NCBI RefSeq assembly: GCF_008085905.1
Contig: NZ_VSFF01000010.1
Location: forward strand, 482,695 to 546,694
Length of the DNA: 64,000 nucleotides
Reading direction: 5' to 3'
Source of the DNA: Actinomadura syzygii
GTDB lineage: Bacteria; Actinomycetota; Actinomycetes; Streptosporangiales; Streptosporangiaceae
Shown here: in pieces, positions 15,754-23,844 of the stretch
Layout: every line of letters begins with the position of its first letter
How positions within the stretch are numbered: position 1 is the stretch's first letter
Made by a program: the position numbers and the translations under genes
Notes under the pieces: model-generated
Seen by the model: the letters and a program-made list of their open reading frames with translations, nothing else
The model's database searches: none
Told to the model about the DNA's origin: nothing

Positions 15754-16746
15754 TCAGTCGTTGAGCCAGCTCATCATCGGGCGCAGCTCCGCGCCCGTCT
15801 TCTCGATCGGGTGCTCGGCGAGCTCCTCGCGGTACCGGCCGAACTCCTTCTGGCCGCCCTCGAACTCGTCCACCAGCTCCTTGGCGTACTGCCCGGACTG
15901 GATCTCGCCGAGGATCTTCTTCATCGCCGCCTTGGTCTCCGGCGTGATCACGCGCGGGCCGCGGGAGTAGCCGCCGTACTCGGCGTTGTCCGACACCGAC
16001 CAGTACATCTTCGAGATGCCGCCCTCGTAGATCAGGTCGATGATCAGCTTCAGCTCGTGCAGCACCTCGAAGTAGGCGACCTCGGGCTGGTAGCCCGCCT
16101 CGGTCAGCACCTCGAACCCGGTCTTGATCAGCTCGGAGACGCCGCCGCACAGCACCGTCTGCTCGCCGAACAGGTCGGTCTCGGTCTCCTCGGTGAAGGT
16201 CGTCCTGATGCCGCCCGCGCGGAGCCCGCCGATCGCCTTGGCGTAGGACAGGGCCAGCGGCCAGGCGCCGCCGGACGCGTCCTTCTCCACCGCCACGATC
16301 ACCGGCACGCCGCGCCCGGCGACGAACTGCCGCCGCACGAGGTGCCCCGGGCCCTTCGGCGCGACCATCGCCACGTCCACGCCCTCCGGCGGCTGGACGA
16401 GGTCGTACCGGATGCTGAACCCGTGGCCGAAGAAGAGCGCGTCGCCCTCGACCAGCGCCGGCTTGACGTCCTTCTCGAAGATCTCCCGGTGGTGGTGGTC
16501 CGGGGCGAGAAGCATGATCAGGTCGGCCTCCTCGGCGGCCTCCGCCGGGGTGACGACGCGCAGCCCCTCGGCCTCGGCCAGCTCCCGGCTCGCCGACCCC
16601 TCGCGGAGCCCGACCCGCACGTCGACGCCGGAGTCGCGCAGCGACAGCGCGTGCGCGTGCCCCTGGCTGCCGTAACCGATGACCGCCACGTGCCGGCCCT
16701 GGATCACGCTCAGGTCGGCGGCGTCGTCGTAGAACATCTCAGCCAC
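15754..16746 (-). CDS. ilvC: Ketol-acid reductoisomerase (class I)
   Basis: 330 residues, the short class I form. It isomerises and reduces acetolactate or acetohydroxybutyrate with NADPH and Mg2+ in Val/Leu/Ile synthesis. Seen: VIGYGSQGHAHALSLRDSG (NADPH site), DLIMLLAPDHHHREIFE, MVAPKGPGHLVRRQF, and the metal-binding EETETDLFGEQTVLCGG with ..AYFEVLHELKLIIDLIYEGG. Start GTG (VAEMFYDD), with AAGG 12 nt upstream. Third gene after ilvB and ilvN, separated from ilvN by 72 nt containing a hairpin. Confidence 0.97.
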   Translation of the reverse strand: MAEMFYDDAADLSVIQGRHVAVIGYGSQGHAHALSLRDSGVDVRVGLREGSASRELAEAEGLRVVTPAEAAEEADLIMLLAPDHHHREIFEKDVKPALVEGDALFFGHGFSIRYDLVQPPEGVDVAMVAPKGPGHLVRRQFVAGRGVPVIVAVEKDASGGAWPLALSYAKAIGGLRAGGIRTTFTEETETDLFGEQTVLCGGVSELIKTGFEVLTEAGYQPEVAYFEVLHELKLIIDLIYEGGISKMYWSVSDNAEYGGYSRGPRVITPETKAAMKKILGEIQSGQYAKELVDEFEGGQKEFGRYREELAEHPIEKTGAELRPMMSWLND

Positions 16747-16783
16747 AGTGCTTGTTGCCTTTCGTGATTGTCACTGAATGGAA

Positions 16784-16813
16784 GGCCGCCCCCGCCGGGA
16801 GGCGGGGACGGCC
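16784..16813 (-). terminator. Intercistronic hairpin between ilvN and ilvC
   Basis: GGCCG and CCCCGCC (16784-16796) pair with GGCGGGG and CGGCC (16801-16813) around a 4-nt loop, with one C-A mismatch. It starts 5 nt past the ilvN stop. No U-tract, so it may be a partial terminator or an mRNA-stability element that sets the ilvN/ilvC ratio. Confidence 0.5.
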
Positions 16814-16818
16814 GGAAG

Positions 16819-17343
16819 TCACGCGCTGCGCTCGATGGCCCGCAGCGAGCGGTCGGTGATCGACCGGGCGCCGCGGCCGATGGCCACCAGTCCCGACTGC
16901 ACCAGCTCCTTGATGCCGAAGGGCTCCAGGACCTTGATGAACGCGTCCAGCTTGTCGCGGTTGCCGGTGGCCTCGATCGTGACGGCGTCGGGCGCGACGT
17001 CCACCACCTTGGCCCGGAAGAGCTGGACGGTCTCCAGCACCTGGGACCGGGTCTCGGCGTCCGCGCGCACCTTGACCAGCACCAGCTCCCGCTGGACGGA
17101 CGCCGTCCGGTCCAGCTCGACGATCTTCAGCACGTTGATCAGCTTGTTCAGCTGCTTCGTGACCTGTTCGAGCGGCAGTTCCTCGACGTTCACCACGATC
17201 GTCATCCGGGAGATGTCCGGATGCTCGGTGGTGCCGACCGCGAGCGACTCGATGTTGAAGCCGCGCCGGGAGAACAGCGCCGCGACCCGGGCCAGGATGC
17301 CGGGCTTGTTCTCCACGAGCACCGACAGGGTGTGCAGGCTCAT
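16819..17343 (-). CDS. ilvN: Acetolactate synthase small (regulatory) subunit
   Basis: 174 residues, the usual length of the single-ACT bacterial IlvN. It binds IlvB, raises its activity and gives valine feedback inhibition. The ACT domain is MSLHTLSVLVENKPGILARV, with ALFSRRGFNIESLAVGTTEH, then a C-terminal domain (ELVLVKVRADAETRSQVLET, ..EPFGIKELVQSGLVAIGRG). The ATG lies 5 nt after the ilvB stop, so the two are likely made in a fixed ratio. Confidence 0.96.
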   Translation of the reverse strand: MSLHTLSVLVENKPGILARVAALFSRRGFNIESLAVGTTEHPDISRMTIVVNVEELPLEQVTKQLNKLINVLKIVELDRTASVQRELVLVKVRADAETRSQVLETVQLFRAKVVDVAPDAVTIEATGNRDKLDAFIKVLEPFGIKELVQSGLVAIGRGARSITDRSLRAIERSA

Positions 17344-17348
17344 CGGGG

Positions 17349-19112
17349 TCAGTCTCCGTTCTCCCACTCGGGCGCCATGTCCCGCGCGATCTTGATGTCG
17401 TCGTTGGTGGTGCCCGCCGCGACCATCGGCCAGACCATGGCGTCCTTGTGGACGACGAAGTCGATCACGACCGGAGCGTCGTTGATCTCCATGGCCTTCG
17501 CGATGACCTCGTCGACGTCCTCGGCCTTCTCGCAGCGCAGGCCGACACAACCGTACGCCTCGGCGAGCTTGACGAAGTCGGGGATCCGCTTGGCCGCGTG
17601 CCCGGCCTGCGGCTGGAGCCCGGTGTTGGAGTAGCGCGCGTTGTAGAACAGCGTCTGCCACTGCCGGACCATGCCGAGGTTGCCGTTGTCGATGATGGCG
17701 ATCTTGACCGGGATGCCCTCGATCGCGCAGGTGGCGAGCTCCTGGTTGGTCATCTGGAAGCAGCCGTCGCCGTCGATCGCCCAGACCGTCGTCTCGGGCG
17801 CGCCGACCTTCGCGCCCATCGCCGCCGGGACGGCGTAGCCCATCGTGCCCGCGCCGCCCGAGTTCAGGAACGCGCCCGGCCGCTCGTACTTGATGAACTG
17901 CGCGGCCCACATCTGGTGCTGGCCGACGCCCGCGACGTAGTAGGCGTCCGGGCCCGCGAGGCGGCCGATCCGCTCGATCACGTACTGCGGCGACAGCGAG
18001 CCGTCCGACGGCGTGTCGTAGCCGAGCGGGTACGTGTCGCGCCACGCCTGGAGCTGCCGCCACCAGTCGCTGTAGTCGCCCTTGCGCCCGGCCTCGTGCT
18101 CCTTCTGCACGGCGACGATCAGGTCGGCGAGGACCTCGCGGGCGTCGCCGACGATCGGGACGTCCGCGTGCCGGTTCTTGGAGATCTCCGCCGGGTCGAT
18201 GTCGGCGTGCACGACCTTGGCGTTCGGGGCGAAGCCGTCCAGCTTGCCGGTGACCCGGTCGTCGAACCGGGCGCCGAGCGCGACCAGCAGGTCGGCGCGC
18301 TGCAGCGCGCCGACCGCGCCGACGGCGCCGTGCATGCCCGGCATGCCCATGTGCAGGGGGTGGCTGTCCGGCAGGGCGCCCTTCGCCATCAGCGTGGTGA
18401 CGACCGGCGCGCCGGTCAGCTCCGCCAGCACCTTCAGCTCGGCGGAGGCGTTCGCCTTCAGCACCCCGCCGCCGACGTACAGCACCGGCCGCTCCGCCGC
18501 GACGATCAGCCGTGCCGCCTCCCTGACCTGCTTGGAGTGCGGCCGGGTGACGGGCCGGTAGCCGGGCAGCTGCAGCGCGACCGGCCACTCGAACTCGACC
18601 GTGGCCTGGAGGGCGTCCTTGGCGATGTCGACGAGGACCGGTCCAGGACGCCCGGTCGCGGCGATGTGGAACGCCTCGGCGATCGTCCGGGCGATGTCCG
18701 TGGCCTTCGTCACCAGGAAGTTGTGCTTCGTGATCGGCATCGTGATGCCGGCGATGTCGGCCTCCTGGAAGCCGTCCGTCCCGATGAGGGACGAGGCCAC
18801 CTGGCCGGTGATCGCCACGATCGGCACCGAGTCCATGTAGGCGTCGGAGATCGCCGTGACGAGGTTCGTCGCGCCCGGCCCGCTGGTGGCCATGCACACG
18901 CCCACCTTGCCGGTCACCATCGCGTAGCCCTGGGCCGCGTGCCCCGCGCCCTGCTCGTGCCGGACGAGGATGTGCCGCAGTTTCGCGGAGTCGAAGATCG
19001 GGTCGTAGGCCGGGAGGATCGCGCCGCCCGGGATGCCGAACACGGTGTCGACGCCGACGTTCTCCAGTGCGCGGACCAGCGCCTGGGCTCCCGTCATCTG
19101 TTCGGTCGTCAT
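17349..19112 (-). CDS. ilvB: Acetolactate synthase large (catalytic) subunit
   Basis: 587 residues from the ATG at 19110-19112 (MTTEQMTGAQALV), with GGGAAA upstream; an upstream ATG (19238) would run through the attenuator. The ThDP/FAD enzyme condenses two pyruvates, or pyruvate with 2-oxobutyrate. Seen: VFGIPGGAILPAYDPI, the catalytic Glu in LVRHEQGAGHAAQGYA, ATSGPGATNLVTAI, and the ThDP/Mg motif AIDGDGCFQMTNQELATCAI through DNGNLGMVRQWQ. First structural gene of ilvB-ilvN-ilvC, behind a leader peptide and attenuator. Confidence 0.97.
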   Translation of the reverse strand: MTTEQMTGAQALVRALENVGVDTVFGIPGGAILPAYDPIFDSAKLRHILVRHEQGAGHAAQGYAMVTGKVGVCMATSGPGATNLVTAISDAYMDSVPIVAITGQVASSLIGTDGFQEADIAGITMPITKHNFLVTKATDIARTIAEAFHIAATGRPGPVLVDIAKDALQATVEFEWPVALQLPGYRPVTRPHSKQVREAARLIVAAERPVLYVGGGVLKANASAELKVLAELTGAPVVTTLMAKGALPDSHPLHMGMPGMHGAVGAVGALQRADLLVALGARFDDRVTGKLDGFAPNAKVVHADIDPAEISKNRHADVPIVGDAREVLADLIVAVQKEHEAGRKGDYSDWWRQLQAWRDTYPLGYDTPSDGSLSPQYVIERIGRLAGPDAYYVAGVGQHQMWAAQFIKYERPGAFLNSGGAGTMGYAVPAAMGAKVGAPETTVWAIDGDGCFQMTNQELATCAIEGIPVKIAIIDNGNLGMVRQWQTLFYNARYSNTGLQPQAGHAAKRIPDFVKLAEAYGCVGLRCEKAEDVDEVIAKAMEINDAPVVIDFVVHKDAMVWPMVAAGTTNDDIKIARDMAPEWENGD

Positions 19113-19160
19113 GATCTGGGTTTCCCTTGGGGAGATGTGTCTCTTGGCTCGCCGGGCAAC

Positions 19161-19239
19161 AAAAAACCCCCGCCGCCGGTAGGCGGTCGAGGGGAGGCGC
19201 GCAGGACGAGGAGCTTGGTCAGCCTGCGCGCCGACCAAG
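19161..19239 (-). promoter_or_regulatory. Transcription attenuator of the ilvBNC operon
   Basis: Three competing structures lie on the minus-strand RNA. (1) CTTGGTC (plus strand 19214-19220) pairs with GACCAAG (19233-19239). (2) GGCGCGCAGG (19196-19205) pairs perfectly with 19223-19232, overlapping the loop of (1). (3) The terminator: CCGCC (19173-19177) with GGCGG (19182-19186), extended by CCCC/GGGG, then six U (19161-19166). In the 5' arm of (2) the leader codons for Arg-Arg-Ala-Gly are used. An antiterminator could extend (2) by pairing GGUCG with the CGACC of the terminator stem (inference). Confidence 0.88.
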
Positions 19240-19269
19240 TACTACGAGAATGGTGATGGTGCTCTGCAC
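19219..19269 (-). CDS. Leader peptide of ilvBNC
   Basis: 16 codons from GTG (19267-19269) to TGA: MQSTITILVVLGRRAG. Seven consecutive codons (I-T-I-L-V-V-L) hold six branched-chain residues, the hallmark of attenuation leaders such as the one known at Corynebacterium ilvBNC. A GTG three codons upstream is an alternative start, because GGGG lies only 3 nt before the chosen one. Its stop codon lies in the loop of hairpin 1. Confidence 0.88.
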   Translation of the reverse strand: MQSTITILVVLGRRAG

Positions 19270-19320
19270 GGGCCCCACTTTCGCCGATGTCCGGCCCGCG
19301 GTCAAATTATTGAACACTTT

Positions 19321-19337
19321 GTCTCACCATTTGAGAC
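19321..19337. promoter_or_regulatory. Operator-like dyad GTCTC-N7-GAGAC upstream of ilvB
   Basis: GTCTCACCATTTGAGAC: perfect arms, 7-bp spacer, 51 nt upstream of the ilvB leader start. Near-identical to the site at 7824 and with the same arms as the cimA site at 4283. Confidence 0.75.
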
Positions 19338-19382
19338 GCCCGTGACCGGCCCTCGGTCGCCGGCCGGCGCTCGCGCCGCCGG

Positions 19383-22262
19383 TCAGCCCGGCAGCGGAAG
19401 CGGCACGTCGCCGGACCTGCCGTGCTCCTCCAGGTTCGTCCGGACGAGGGACTCCACCCGCCCGGCCGCCATCGGCCGCGCCACGAGGAACCCCTGCCCG
19501 CGCGGGCAGCCCATGTCGCGCAGCGCCTGGAGCTGCTCGGGCCGCTCGATGCCCTCCGCCACCACGGTCAGCCCGAGGTCGCTGCCGAGCCGGACGATCG
19601 TCCGGGTGAGGAGGGTCAGGGTCTCGTCCGAGCCGAGGCCCGCCACGAACGACGGGTCGATCTTGATGATGTCGACGGGGAGCTGCCCGAGGTAGGCGAG
19701 CGAGGCGTACCCGGTGCCGAAGTCGTCGATGGCGAGCCGGACGCCCAGCTCGCGCAGCTCCGACAGGCGCGCGACGTTCTGGCCCGCGTCCTCGACGAGG
19801 ACCTCCTCGCGCACCTCCAGCGTCAGCGCGTGCGGCGGCAGGCCCGTCTCCGCCAGCACCGCCGCGACCGACTCGACGAACCGGGGCGCGGCGATCTGCC
19901 GTCCGGTGAAGTTGACCGAGAGGCCGATGTCCCAGGAGTCGCGGCGCCAGCGGGCGACCTCCCGGCACGCCTCGCGCAGTACCCAGCCGCCGAGCGGGAT
20001 CATCAGGCCGGACTCCTCCGCCGGGCCGATGAACTCCTCCGGCGGCACCGCCTCGCTCCCCCGCCACCAGCGCAGCAGCGCCTCCACCCCGCACACCCGG
20101 GACGTCGCGAGCTCCACCACCGGCTGGAACTCGATCGCGAACTGCTCCTCGGCGAGCGCCCGCTGCAGGTCGCTGCCGAGTTCGAGCCGCCGGACGACGT
20201 CGGCGTGCATGTGCGGCGCGTACACCTCGACGCGCCCGCCGCCGAGCTCCTTCGCCCTGGCCATCGCGAGGTCGCCGTTGCGCAGCAGGTCGGCGGCGGT
20301 GCGGCGGAGGCGGCGCTCGGCGTCCGAGCCGCCGCCCTCCGGCGGGCGCTCGTCATCGCCGGCGAACGCGATGCCGACACTCGCCGTCAGCACGATGTGC
20401 TTGTCGCCGACCTGGTAAGGGTCGACCGAAAGCACCCGCAGGAGGCGTCCGGCCAGCTCGACAGTGGCGCGTGTCTCACGGTCGTCCGGCGGGAGCTGGA
20501 CGAGCACCGCGAACTCGTCCCCGCCCCAGCGCGCCACCGTGTCGTCGGACTGGACGTTCGCCCGCAGCCGCCGCGCCGCCTGCGACAGCACCTGGTCGCC
20601 CGCCGCGTGGCCCTCGGAGTCGTTCACGGCGGTGAAGCCGTCCAGGTCGACGAACACGACCGCGACCGCGCCGGCGGACGGGCGCCGCGACAGCACCTCG
20701 CGGGTGCGCTCCTCGAAGTAGGACCGGTTCGGCAGGCCGGTCAGGCCGTCGTGGAAGGTCAGGTGCGCGACCTGCCGCTGGAGCGCCGCCTGCTCGCTCA
20801 GGTCGCGGGTCGTGACCAGCAGGCGGGCGGGCCCGCCGTCGGAGCCGGTGAACCAGGAGACCGTGGACTCGGTGGGCAGCCACGTCCCGTCGGCGGCGCG
20901 GACCCGGCACGAGACGCGCAGCGCGTCGCGCGGGTCGGCGAGGCGGCCCGCCGCCGTCCCGGCCTGGTCGTCGAGGAACTCGGTGAACACGTCCTGGACG
21001 CGGGGCAGGTCCTCCGGGTGGACGATCTCGTTCAGCGGGCGGCCGAGCAGCTCGTCGGGGGCGTAGTGGTAGGTGCGCAGGGCGCCCGCGCTGGCGTACC
21101 GGACGGTCGCGTCGAGGTCGCAGATGAGGACCGCGTCGTCGATGCTCTCGGTCAGCGCGCGGAAGTGCTCCTCGCCGGTCTCCACCGCGCGGCGCAGCCG
21201 GTCGTTCTCCCGCAGCAGCCCGGCGAGCCGCGCGATCAGCACCAGCGCGGCCGAGCCCGCGGTGATCGACACGCCGGGTTCGAGGCCGTTCTCCCCGGTG
21301 ATCGAGTGGCCCGCGATGAACAGCCCGGCCGCGGCGGCGACCGCGGCCGGGGCGAGGCCGGGGCCGATCATGCGGCCGCGCCGCTCGCCCGCCGGGTCGG
21401 CGGCGTCCGGCTCGTCGCCGGAGTCGGCGACGTCGGCGGGGATGTCGTCGACCGGGAGGTCGGGTTCGGGGGCCGGGCCCGTCCACGGGACGAGCAGCAG
21501 GAGCAGCAGCCCGGCGAGCCGCAGGATGTCGGACGGGTCGTCGGCCGCCCGGCCGCCGTCCAGCCGGACGAACGTCGTCACGATGTCGGCGCCCGCGACC
21601 GCCGTCAGCGCGCCGTAGCCCATCCAGGCGAGCCGCCGCCGGCCGCGCGCCGCGCCGAGGACGAATGGCAGCGCCCCGCAGATGAACACGATGTCGATCA
21701 GCGGGTACAGCAGTTCGAGCAGGAACTCCGACGGCGACTCCCCCGACTGGTGGTAGAGCCTGCCGAACAGCGCGACCCAGCCGAGCACGAACAGCGCGCA
21801 CGCGCAGACGTAGGTGTCGGCGGCGTAGCGGAGCCAGGCGCCCGCGTCCCGGGGCAGCCTGATCGGCACGACCAGGCCGACCACCAGCGACGTCAGCGCC
21901 ACCAGGTAGAACAGATCGGGGACGGACAGCGACAGCGCGCTGCGCCCGCCCGGGTCGCCCGCGCCCGACAGCGCGCTGCCGAGCGCGCCCGCGAACCAGG
22001 CCGCGGCGGCGATCCCGTACCAGCGCCAGGACGCCCGCCAGAGCCCGCCGGGCGCGGCGTCGGCGGGCGGTCCGGCCGGTCGCCGGGCCGACAGCAGCAG
22101 CGACACGGCGGCGGCGCCCGCGGCGGCGGCCTCGGTCCACGCGATGAACGCGCGGCCGCCCCAGCCGAGCAGCGAGCCGGTGGCGTACAGCGCGCCGGCG
22201 ATGGCGGCCACGGCGACGGGCAGCGCACGCGGCGGTATCCGCCTGGTGTGGTCGCCGCTCAT
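19383..22262 (-). CDS. Membrane PAS-GGDEF-EAL protein (c-di-GMP turnover)
   Basis: 959 residues from ATG (22260-22262), with GGAAGGAA upstream. About eight N-terminal membrane helices, a PAS domain (about 360-490), a GGDEF cyclase domain (about 500-650, motif RWGGDEFAVL intact) and an EAL phosphodiesterase domain (about 660-930, VEALLRWW, NFTGRQI, DDFGTGYASLAYL, IKIDPSFVAGL). Cyclases make c-di-GMP from GTP and EAL domains cleave it; both motif sets look intact, so the net activity cannot be read. The membrane and PAS parts probably sense a signal. Divergent from the sugar dehydrogenase gene at 22694. Confidence 0.93.
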   Translation of the reverse strand: MSGDHTRRIPPRALPVAVAAIAGALYATGSLLGWGGRAFIAWTEAAAAGAAAVSLLLSARRPAGPPADAAPGGLWRASWRWYGIAAAAWFAGALGSALSGAGDPGGRSALSLSVPDLFYLVALTSLVVGLVVPIRLPRDAGAWLRYAADTYVCACALFVLGWVALFGRLYHQSGESPSEFLLELLYPLIDIVFICGALPFVLGAARGRRRLAWMGYGALTAVAGADIVTTFVRLDGGRAADDPSDILRLAGLLLLLLVPWTGPAPEPDLPVDDIPADVADSGDEPDAADPAGERRGRMIGPGLAPAAVAAAAGLFIAGHSITGENGLEPGVSITAGSAALVLIARLAGLLRENDRLRRAVETGEEHFRALTESIDDAVLICDLDATVRYASAGALRTYHYAPDELLGRPLNEIVHPEDLPRVQDVFTEFLDDQAGTAAGRLADPRDALRVSCRVRAADGTWLPTESTVSWFTGSDGGPARLLVTTRDLSEQAALQRQVAHLTFHDGLTGLPNRSYFEERTREVLSRRPSAGAVAVVFVDLDGFTAVNDSEGHAAGDQVLSQAARRLRANVQSDDTVARWGGDEFAVLVQLPPDDRETRATVELAGRLLRVLSVDPYQVGDKHIVLTASVGIAFAGDDERPPEGGGSDAERRLRRTAADLLRNGDLAMARAKELGGGRVEVYAPHMHADVVRRLELGSDLQRALAEEQFAIEFQPVVELATSRVCGVEALLRWWRGSEAVPPEEFIGPAEESGLMIPLGGWVLREACREVARWRRDSWDIGLSVNFTGRQIAAPRFVESVAAVLAETGLPPHALTLEVREEVLVEDAGQNVARLSELRELGVRLAIDDFGTGYASLAYLGQLPVDIIKIDPSFVAGLGSDETLTLLTRTIVRLGSDLGLTVVAEGIERPEQLQALRDMGCPRGQGFLVARPMAAGRVESLVRTNLEEHGRSGDVPLPLPG

Positions 22263-22693
22263 CGCGCCGTGTTCCTTCCCGCCCCGATGGAGCGTCGGTC
22301 CCTGGAGGCGCAGCGCCGCGCCAGGGGAGATGTGGGTCTTCACCACTCGTCCCGCCCGGATAACGGGCGGGAGGCCATGAATCGTGCCCCGCGCGGAGTG
22401 CGCGGGCCGGCCTGCGAGCGCGTCCGTCTCGCCCGCCGGAGATCAGCGACGTTGCTGCACTACGGGATCACCGTGACGCTCAATGTACGTTCGGTAGGTC
22501 ACGGAGCGATTGAGGCTGGGCGTCCTCCCGGCGACGAACGCCCTAGTCGGATCACGGTTTGGGATGACCGAAACCGAATCGTCCCTCCTGGTCCGACCTG
22601 CCGGAGATCACCCTGTGTGACCGCCTTCGGGGGCGATACCGGCGGGCGGAACCGCCAGACGCGCACGGTCCGCGCTTCCTCCGGAGGCGCCCC
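22263..22693. other. 431-base divergent intergenic region
   Basis: Shared upstream DNA of the GGDEF-EAL gene (minus) and the sugar dehydrogenase (plus). It holds a perfect hairpin CCCGCCCG-GATAA-CGGGCGGG (22351-22371) and a weaker dyad CGGTTT...AAACCG (22556-22577). I found no convincing gene or RNA family. Confidence 0.45.
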
Positions 22694-23812
22694 GTGCGCA
22701 AGCATACGATCATGCGACAGCAGACGATCGTCCTCGCCTCGGCCGCGCTGCTCCTCGCGGCCTCCGCGGCGGCCTGCTCCTCGGACGGCTCCGGCGGCGG
22801 CGAGGCGAGCACCCCGCCGCCCGCCACGGCCGGGGCGACGTCCCCGTCCGCGAGCCCGGGCGGGGCGCGCGTCGTCGCGTCCGGGCTGGCGGTGCCGTGG
22901 GGCGTCGCGTTCCTGCCCGGCGGCGACGCGCTGGTCACCGAGCGCGACACCGCGAACCTGGTGCGGGTGTCGCCGTCCGGGCAACGGCGGCAGATCGCGA
23001 AGGTGCCAGGAGTGCAGCCGGAAGGCGAGGGAGGTCTGCTGGGCGTCGCCGTGTCGCCGTCCTACGCCACCGACCACCTCGTCTACCTGTACTTCACCAC
23101 CGCGTCCGACAACCGTGTCGTCCGCGCCACCCTCGACGGGTCCCTCGGCGCGCCGCAGCCGATCGTCACCGGCATCCCGAAGGGACCCAACCACGACGGC
23201 GGACGGCTCCAGTTCGGCCCAGACAAGATGCTCTACATCACGACGGGCGAGACCGGCGACGGCCCCCTCTCGCAGGACAAGAACTCCCTCGCCGGGAAGA
23301 TCCTGCGCGTCACGCCCGACGGGAAGCCCGCCCCCGGCAACCCGTTCGGCAACCGCATCTGGACGTACGGGCACCGCAACGTCCAGGGCATCGCCTGGGA
23401 CGACAAGGGCCGCATGTACGCCACCGAGTTCGGCCAGAACACCTTCGACGAGATCAACCGGATCGAGAAGGGCAAGAACTACGGCTGGCCCGAGGTGGAG
23501 GGCGTCGGCCGCCGCAAGGGCTTCACCGACCCGCTGCTGACCTGGTCGACGGACGAGGCGTCGCCGTCCGGCCTCGCCTACGCGAACGGGTCGCTGTGGG
23601 CCGCCGCGCTCGGCGGGCGGCGCCTCTGGCAGGTGCCCCTCGACAACGGCAGGGCCGGACGGCCCGCCGCGCACTTCGAGGCCGTGTACGGACGCCTCCG
23701 CGCCGCCGTCGCGGCGCCCGACGGCACGCTGTGGATCACCACGAGCAACAGGGACGGACGCGGCGACCCCGCCAAGGACGACGACCGCATCATCAGCGTC
23801 CCCGTCCGCTGA
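22694..23812 (+). CDS. PQQ-dependent sugar dehydrogenase-like lipoprotein
   Basis: 372 residues from GTG with GGAGG 7 nt upstream. The signal peptide ends in LLLAASAAAC, a lipobox, so it is probably lipid-anchored outside the membrane, followed by a Ser/Gly/Pro linker. The rest is the six-bladed propeller of the soluble glucose/sorbosone dehydrogenase family: GLAVPWGVAFLPGGDALVTE, GEGGLLGVAVSPSY, HDGGRLQFGPDKMLYITTGE, WTYGHRNVQGIAWD, EINRIEKGKNYGWPEVEG. These oxidise sugars with PQQ; no pqq genes are in the window, and substrate is unknown. Confidence 0.9.
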   Translation: MRKHTIMRQQTIVLASAALLLAASAAACSSDGSGGGEASTPPPATAGATSPSASPGGARVVASGLAVPWGVAFLPGGDALVTERDTANLVRVSPSGQRRQIAKVPGVQPEGEGGLLGVAVSPSYATDHLVYLYFTTASDNRVVRATLDGSLGAPQPIVTGIPKGPNHDGGRLQFGPDKMLYITTGETGDGPLSQDKNSLAGKILRVTPDGKPAPGNPFGNRIWTYGHRNVQGIAWDDKGRMYATEFGQNTFDEINRIEKGKNYGWPEVEGVGRRKGFTDPLLTWSTDEASPSGLAYANGSLWAAALGGRRLWQVPLDNGRAGRPAAHFEAVYGRLRAAVAAPDGTLWITTSNRDGRGDPAKDDDRIISVPVR

Positions 23813-23844
23813 CGCCGCCCGAGCGGCGTCAGCGGACGAACGAC

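Noticed and set aside
19422..23540. 1372-codon plus-strand open frame
   Set aside because: Covers the opposite strand of the GGDEF-EAL gene and then another frame of the sugar dehydrogenase; no domain is readable.
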